From: Streptomyces sp. DH41
Lineage (GTDB): Bacteria; Actinomycetota; Actinomycetes; Streptomycetales; Streptomycetaceae
Direction: 5' to 3'
Assembly (NCBI RefSeq): GCF_029813785.1
Contig: NZ_JARVKY010000020.1
Span: 116,659-180,658, forward strand
Length of the DNA: 64,000 nucleotides
Below are positions 58,935 through 64,000 of the stretch, piece by piece. The number at the start of each line of letters is the position of its first letter. Position 1 is the first letter of the stretch. The position numbers were made by a program, and so were the translations under genes. The notes beneath the pieces were generated by a model. The model was not told the origin of the DNA. It made no database searches and worked only from the letters and a program-made list of their open reading frames with translations.

Positions 58935-61900
58935 GTGAGCGGACGCGGAGTGGGACGCCGGGAGCGGCAGGTCGACCCGGGGGCCGGACCGGTGCAGCGG
59001 TTCGCCGCGGAACTCCGCGCCCTGCGGGAGTCGGTGGGGCGTCCGACGTACCGGACGATGGCGGAGAAGGTCCCGTTCTCGGTGACCGCCCTGTCCCAGG
59101 CGGCGGCCGGCCGGCAGCTCCCCACCCTCGCGGTCACCCTCGCCTACGTCGAGGTCTGCGGCGGTGACCCGCAGGAGTGGGAGCGGCGCTGGCGCGAGAC
59201 GAGCACGGAGGCCGCCGCCCTCGCGGCCGCGGACGAGGACGCGCGACCGCCGTACCGGGGCCTGGCGCGGTACGAACCGGACGACACCGACCTGTTCTTC
59301 GGACGCGACCGGCTCGTGGACCGGCTGACCGGGCTGACCCGCCGGCACCGCTTCACCGCCGTCTTCGGCCCCTCCGGCAGTGGCAAGTCCTCCCTGCTGC
59401 GAGCCGGCCTGATCCCGCACCTGCGCGCACCAGGGACCGGCCCGGACGCCCCCGCCCCACCGGCGGCCGTACGCGTCCTCACCCCCGGCGCGAACCCGTG
59501 GCGCACGCACGCGGACCGGCTGGTCCCCGTGCCGGACACGAACGCGGACACCTGGCTGATCGTCGACCAGTTCGAGGAGCTGTACACCCTCTGCGCGGAC
59601 CCGGCCGAACGGAACGCCTTCGTCGACCGGCTGCTCGACGCCACCGCCCCCGGCGGCTCGCTGCGGGTGGTGATCGCCGTACGCGCCGACTTCCTGGGAC
59701 GGTGCGCCGAACACCCCGGTCTGACGGCCGCGTTGCAGGACGCCACCCTGCTCGCCGGTCCGATGGGCCGGGAGGAGCTGAGGGAGGCCGTCGTCCGGCC
59801 GGCCGCCGCGGCCGGACTCGTCGTCGAACGCGCCCTGACCGCACGGCTGATCGACGAGGTCGAGGACGCGCCGGGTGGGCTGCCGCTGATGTCGCACGCG
59901 TTGCTGGAGACCTGGCGGCACCGCACCGGCCGGACCCTGACCGAGTCCGCGTACGAGGCGGCCGGCGGGCTGCGCGGCGCCGTCGTCCGCACCGCCGAGG
60001 AGGTGTACGGCGAACTCACCGCGTCCCAGGCCGACCTGGCCCGCCGCGTCCTGCTGCGGCTCGTCGCGCCGGGCGACGGCACCCCCGACACCCGGCGGCC
60101 CGCCGAGCACGCGGAACTCGACCTCGGCGACCCGGACGGCACCCGTGCCGTGCTGGACCGGTTGGTGAGGGCGCGGCTGCTCACCTTCGACGACGGCACC
60201 GTCGAACTGGCCCACGAGGCCCTCATCACGGCCTGGCCCCGGCTGCGCGGCTGGATCGACGCCGAGCGCGACCGGCTGCGCGTCCACCGGGCGCTCTCCG
60301 AAGCCGCCCGCACCTGGCTGGCCCTCGGCCGGGAGAACGCCGCGCTCTACGCGGGCTCGCGCCTGTCCGCCGCCCACGACGCCTTCCCGCAGGACCACCG
60401 GAGTACGGAACTCACTGCGGTGGAGAGCGAGTTCCTGGCCGCCTCGATGGGCAGGCGGCGTCGCGGGGTATGGCTCCGGCGGAGCCTGTCGGCAGCCCTC
60501 GCCCTGCTGGTACTGGTCGCCTCGGGCACCGCCGTCGTCGCCCTGCGGGCACGGGCCACGGCGCAGGCCGAGCGGGACGACGCCGTCTTCGGCCGGATCA
60601 CCGCGGAGGCCGACCGGCTGCGCGGCACCAACACCGCGCTGACCGCCCGGCTCGACGTCGCCGCGCTCGGCATGCGCGCCACCCCCGACCTGCGCACCCG
60701 GCTCACCACGGACGCGGGCCGGGTGCTGTCCACCCGGCTGCCCGGGCACGAGGACATCGGCAGCGCCGTGGCGTTCGCCCCCGACGGCCGCACCCTCGCC
60801 AGCGGCGGCCACGACGGCACCGTACGACTGTGGAACACGGCGGGACCGGGCGCGGCGGGTGCGGACACGGCGGGAGCGGATGCGGGCGAGCCGCTCGGTG
60901 AGCCGCTGCGCATCACCGGCGGTCCGGTGGGCGCCGTGGCGTACTCGCCCGACGGCACCCTGCTGGCGGCGGCCGGGCACGGCGGGGCCATCCGGCTGTG
61001 GGACGTACGACGCGACCGCGCGCGGCCGCGACCCGTGGGCCGGCCCCTGGTCAGCCACGACGGGCAGTCCGTCGTCACCGTCGCCTTCGCCCCGGACGGC
61101 GGCACCCTCGCCACCGCCGGCGACGACGGCACCGCCCGCCTGTGGGACGTGCGCGACCCGGCCCGGCCCGAACCGCTCGGTGAGCCGGCCCGCGCCGACG
61201 CCCGCAGCGTCCGCGACATCGCCTTCGCCCCGGACGGCCGCACCCTCGCCACGGCCGGCCACACCGGGACCGTACGCATGTGGCGACTGGACGGCGCCGA
61301 CGGGATGACCCCGCTCGGCGAGCCGCGGCGCGCACACGAGGAGGCCGTCTGGTCGGTGGCGTTCTCCCCGGACGGCCGGACCCTGGCCACCGCCGGCTAC
61401 GACGAGACGGTGCGCCTGTGGGAGGCGTCCGGCACGGACGGCCCCCGCCCGCTGGGCGATCCGCTCACCGCGCACTCCGCCGCCGTGTGGGGCGTGGCCT
61501 TCAGCCCGGACGGACACACGCTGGCCACCGCCGGGCAGGACGACACCGTGGTCCTGTGGAACGTGGCCAATCCCGAGTATCCGCAGCAGGTGGGCGAACC
61601 GCTGACCGGGCACACGGAGGGCCTGTGGGACCTGGCGTTCGCCCCCGACGGCCGCACCCTCGCCACCACCGGCGCCGACCGCAGCGTCCGCGTCTGGCAT
61701 CTGCCGGAGAACGTCCTCACCGACTTCACCAACCCGCTCACCTCCGTGGCGTACGGTCCGAACGGCCGCCTGCTCGCCGCCGCCAGCACGGACGACGCCC
61801 TGGTCCGGCTCTGGGACGTCCGCCGGCCGGAGCACCCCCGTCCGCTGCCGCGTCACCTCACCGGCCACGAGGCCCCCGTACTGGCCGCGGCCTTCGCCCC

Positions 61901-62795
61901 GGACGGCCGCACGGTCGCCGCCGGTGCCGAGGACGGCACCGTACGGCTGTGGGACGTCTCCGAACCGACCCGCCCGGCGCCCGCCGGCACCCTCCCGGAC
62001 GCGCACCCGGGCGGTGTCCTCACCGTCGCCTTCGCCCCCGACGGCCGCACCCTCGTCACCGGCGGCGCGGACGGCACGGTCCGGCTGTGGGACGTACGCG
62101 GCCGGGGCGACCTACGACCGGTCGGCGAGCCCCTGGTCGCCCACACGGACTGGATCACCTCCGTGGCCTTCGCGCCGGACGGCCGCACCCTCGCCACCGG
62201 CAGTCAGGACAAGACGGCCCGCCTGTGGGACGTGAGCGACCGCGACCGGGCCCGTCCCGTGGGCGAACCCCTCACCGCCCACGGCGACTGGGTCAACTCG
62301 GTGGCCTTCTCCCCGGACGACGGCCACACCCTCGCCACCGGCGGCCGGGACCGCACGGTACGGCTGTGGGACGTCACGGACCCCGGCCGGGCCCGCCCGC
62401 TGGGCGAGGAACTGACCGGGCACCGCGGCGGCGTCACCTCCGTGGCCTTCGCCCCGGACGGCCGCACCCTCGCCAGCGGCGGCGAGGACCACGCGGTACG
62501 GCTGTGGGACGTCGCGGACCCCGCCCGCGCCGAACCCTTCGGACACGAACTCGGCGGCCACCTGGAGACGGTCACCTCGGTCGCGTTCAGCCCCGACGGC
62601 GACAGCCTCGCCTCCGCGAGCCACGACCTCACGGCCCGACTCTGGACGCTCGACACGGACCGGGCGGCCCGTCACATCTGCGCCCGCACCGGCGGCGACC
62701 TCACCCCGGCCACCTGGCACGACCTTCTCCCCCAGCTCAGCTTCCGGCGCACCTGCGAGGGGACCGAGGGCGGTTCACACCGTGCCGGTGGCTGA
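58935..62795 (+). CDS. HTH-STAND ATPase with 14 WD40 repeats
   Basis: The protein has 1,286 residues. An XRE-like helix-turn-helix is at about residues 15-75 (RTMAEKVPFSVTALSQAA). A STAND-type P-loop NTPase follows, with GPSGSGKSS (Walker A, about 144) and TWLIVDQFEELY (Walker B, about 206), then a winged-helix/helical region. One TM helix lies near residue 515 (SLSAALALLVLVASGTAVVA). Fourteen WD40 repeats, enough for two seven-bladed propellers, fill about residues 600-1245. Such proteins sense a ligand through the repeats and switch by nucleotide exchange; relatives act in signalling and phage defence. The GTG 58935 start keeps the HTH intact. No separate effector gene is adjacent. Confidence 0.9.
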   Translation: MSGRGVGRRERQVDPGAGPVQRFAAELRALRESVGRPTYRTMAEKVPFSVTALSQAAAGRQLPTLAVTLAYVEVCGGDPQEWERRWRETSTEAAALAAADEDARPPYRGLARYEPDDTDLFFGRDRLVDRLTGLTRRHRFTAVFGPSGSGKSSLLRAGLIPHLRAPGTGPDAPAPPAAVRVLTPGANPWRTHADRLVPVPDTNADTWLIVDQFEELYTLCADPAERNAFVDRLLDATAPGGSLRVVIAVRADFLGRCAEHPGLTAALQDATLLAGPMGREELREAVVRPAAAAGLVVERALTARLIDEVEDAPGGLPLMSHALLETWRHRTGRTLTESAYEAAGGLRGAVVRTAEEVYGELTASQADLARRVLLRLVAPGDGTPDTRRPAEHAELDLGDPDGTRAVLDRLVRARLLTFDDGTVELAHEALITAWPRLRGWIDAERDRLRVHRALSEAARTWLALGRENAALYAGSRLSAAHDAFPQDHRSTELTAVESEFLAASMGRRRRGVWLRRSLSAALALLVLVASGTAVVALRARATAQAERDDAVFGRITAEADRLRGTNTALTARLDVAALGMRATPDLRTRLTTDAGRVLSTRLPGHEDIGSAVAFAPDGRTLASGGHDGTVRLWNTAGPGAAGADTAGADAGEPLGEPLRITGGPVGAVAYSPDGTLLAAAGHGGAIRLWDVRRDRARPRPVGRPLVSHDGQSVVTVAFAPDGGTLATAGDDGTARLWDVRDPARPEPLGEPARADARSVRDIAFAPDGRTLATAGHTGTVRMWRLDGADGMTPLGEPRRAHEEAVWSVAFSPDGRTLATAGYDETVRLWEASGTDGPRPLGDPLTAHSAAVWGVAFSPDGHTLATAGQDDTVVLWNVANPEYPQQVGEPLTGHTEGLWDLAFAPDGRTLATTGADRSVRVWHLPENVLTDFTNPLTSVAYGPNGRLLAAASTDDALVRLWDVRRPEHPRPLPRHLTGHEAPVLAAAFAPDGRTVAAGAEDGTVRLWDVSEPTRPAPAGTLPDAHPGGVLTVAFAPDGRTLVTGGADGTVRLWDVRGRGDLRPVGEPLVAHTDWITSVAFAPDGRTLATGSQDKTARLWDVSDRDRARPVGEPLTAHGDWVNSVAFSPDDGHTLATGGRDRTVRLWDVTDPGRARPLGEELTGHRGGVTSVAFAPDGRTLASGGEDHAVRLWDVADPARAEPFGHELGGHLETVTSVAFSPDGDSLASASHDLTARLWTLDTDRAARHICARTGGDLTPATWHDLLPQLSFRRTCEGTEGGSHRAGG

Positions 62796-62861
62796 AACGG
62801 CGACACCACGCACCGTTCTCGCGGCCAGAAGCTGTCCGCGACCGCCGCTACCGTGCACAGC

Positions 62862-63968
62862 ATGACGACCAAGGCACGAACGACGGCCCCCGTCCTCGGC
62901 ACCCGCGCCCTGGGCCGCGCCACCCTGGCCCGGCAGTTGCTGCTGCGCCGCGCGACGATGCCCGCCGAGGCCGCCGTCGCGCGTCTCGTCGGGCTCCAGG
63001 CGCAGAACGTGAAGCCGCCGTACTACGCGCTCGCCGCCCGCCTCGAGGGCTTCACGCCCGACGACCTCTCCGCGCCGATGGCCGACCGCCGGGTCGCCCG
63101 CCTCGTCACCATGCGCTCGACCATCCACACCCACACCGCCGAGGACTGCCTCACCCTGCGGCCACTGGTGCAGGCCGCCCGGGACCGCGAGCTGGGGAAC
63201 TTCCGCAAGGGTCTCGCGGGCGTCGACCTGGACCGGCTCGCGGTCCTCGCCCGCGAACTGGTCGAGGACACGCCGCGCACCATGGGAGAACTGCGCGAGG
63301 CACTCCTCGCCGCATGGCCCGACACCGACCCGCGGGCCCTGACCGTCGCCGCCCGCTGCCGGCTCCCGCTCGTGCAGGTGACCCCGCGCGGGCTGTGGGG
63401 GAGGAGCGGTCAGGTCACGCTCACCACCGCCGAGCACTGGCTCGGACGCCCCGCGCGGCCGGCGCCCGCGATGGACGACACCGTGCTGCGCTACCTGGCC
63501 GCCTTCGGTCCCGCCTCCGTGATGGACATGCAGACCTGGGCGGGCCTGACCCGGCTCCGGGACGTCTTCGAACGGCTGCGCCCCCGGCTCGTCACCTTCC
63601 GAGGGCCGGACGGCGCCGAACTCTTCGACCTCCCCGGCGCGCCCCGTCCCGACCCGGACACCCCCGCCCCGCCGCGTTACCTGCCCGAGTTCGACAACCT
63701 GCTCCTCTCCCACGCCGACCGCACCCGCGTCGTCCCGCCCGAACACAAGGGCCGTACCTGGACGAAGAACATGGCCCACCGCGTCCTGCTCGTCGACGGC
63801 TTCGTGGCCGGACTGTGGAAGCTCGACGACGACACCCTCGTCGTCGAGGCCTTCGACGACCTCACCAGGGCGGCGCGGGACGAGGTCGCGGCCGAGGGGG
63901 AGCGGATGCTGGCGACGATGCACCCTGAGGCCGCGTACGGCATCCGCTTCGGGACGGTACGCGGCTGA
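62862..63968 (+). CDS. Winged-helix DNA glycosylase family protein (HTH_42, AlkZ-like)
   Basis: The protein has 368 residues in the HTH_42 family, which includes AlkZ, a Streptomyces glycosylase that unhooks azinomycin crosslinks, and E. coli YcaQ. The catalytic QxQ motif appears as LVGLQAQN near residue 46. Tandem winged-helix regions follow (for example MRSTIHTHTAEDCLTLRPL), with a beta-rich C-terminus including LPEFDNLLLSHADR. ATG 62862 is preferred over GTG 62853. It probably repairs alkylated or crosslinked DNA; no toxin biosynthesis genes lie nearby in the window. Confidence 0.85.
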   Translation: MTTKARTTAPVLGTRALGRATLARQLLLRRATMPAEAAVARLVGLQAQNVKPPYYALAARLEGFTPDDLSAPMADRRVARLVTMRSTIHTHTAEDCLTLRPLVQAARDRELGNFRKGLAGVDLDRLAVLARELVEDTPRTMGELREALLAAWPDTDPRALTVAARCRLPLVQVTPRGLWGRSGQVTLTTAEHWLGRPARPAPAMDDTVLRYLAAFGPASVMDMQTWAGLTRLRDVFERLRPRLVTFRGPDGAELFDLPGAPRPDPDTPAPPRYLPEFDNLLLSHADRTRVVPPEHKGRTWTKNMAHRVLLVDGFVAGLWKLDDDTLVVEAFDDLTRAARDEVAAEGERMLATMHPEAAYGIRFGTVRG

Positions 63969-64000
63969 CGTGGTAAGGGGGCGTTGCGGGCCGCTCGTGG

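Noticed and set aside
58173..62006. Minus-strand 1,277-codon frame spanning the STAND gene
   Set aside because: Its long upstream part is antisense to the WD40 gene; only the last 127 codons, starting at 58556, are a real gene.

Overview
The window is very GC-rich, with dense short-gap genes, GTG and TTG starts, GGAGG-type ribosome sites and frequent ATGA or GTGA stop/start overlaps. This, and the gene families present, point to a Streptomyces chromosome. From memory only, the gene order (SecDF fusion, sensor/regulator pair, two TraR/DksA-type zinc-finger genes, a short MreB-like actin, an Rv1733c-like membrane protein, then xanthine dehydrogenase and a glycosyltransferase run) resembles the S. 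coelicolor / S. lividans group. No tRNA, rRNA, insertion sequence, phage gene or CRISPR array is visible.

Left part (1-25 kb). It opens with a gene running off the left edge and a large CHAT-protease protein with a histidine-rich repeat at its start. Diverging from these is a zinc-ribbon/membrane-protein pair. Then come a Tat-exported multicopper oxidase with a small membrane protein, an amidohydrolase facing a MarR regulator across a clear inverted repeat, the GTPase RsgA with a tiny ORF in front, and an alkylation-repair operon (AdaA-AlkA fusion and Ogt). After these lie a LuxR-type regulator, a proline-rich degenerate PP2C-like protein, a pyruvate oxidase-type enzyme, an anti-sigma-type ATPase, a DUF2637 membrane protein, a FhuF-like iron-sulfur protein behind an iron box, a GntR regulator and the SecDF fusion.

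Middle part (25-42 kb). A NarL-type two-component system diverges from two TraR/DksA-type proteins, an actin-like protein and an Rv1733c-like membrane protein. A TPR-like protein follows. Then comes a purine-catabolism block: PucR, divergent from the FAD, Fe-S and molybdenum subunits of xanthine dehydrogenase, an AzgA-type purine permease and the cofactor-insertion factor XdhC. A secreted EEP-family phosphoesterase, an SRPBCC protein and a lipoprotein polysaccharide deacetylase close this part.

Right part (42-64 kb). A UDP-glucuronate-decarboxylase-like dehydratase precedes an eleven-gene, translationally coupled operon (43.5-55.3 kb). The operon encodes a carbamoyltransferase, GmhB-, GmhA- and HldE-type ADP-heptose enzymes, two GT9 heptosyltransferase-like proteins and five other glycosyltransferases. 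A hairpin ends it. On the other side are a frameshifted DUF3040 gene, a polysaccharide pyruvyl transferase-like gene and two membrane-protein genes. The window ends with a STAND ATPase carrying an N-terminal helix-turn-helix and fourteen WD40 repeats, and an AlkZ-like DNA glycosylase family protein.

The most notable content is the heptose glycan operon in a Gram-positive lineage that lacks LPS. Next come the STAND-WD40 and CHAT proteins, both of conflict or signalling type, the subdomain-deficient actin coupled to DksA-like genes, and heptanucleotide tandem repeats in gaps between converging genes.
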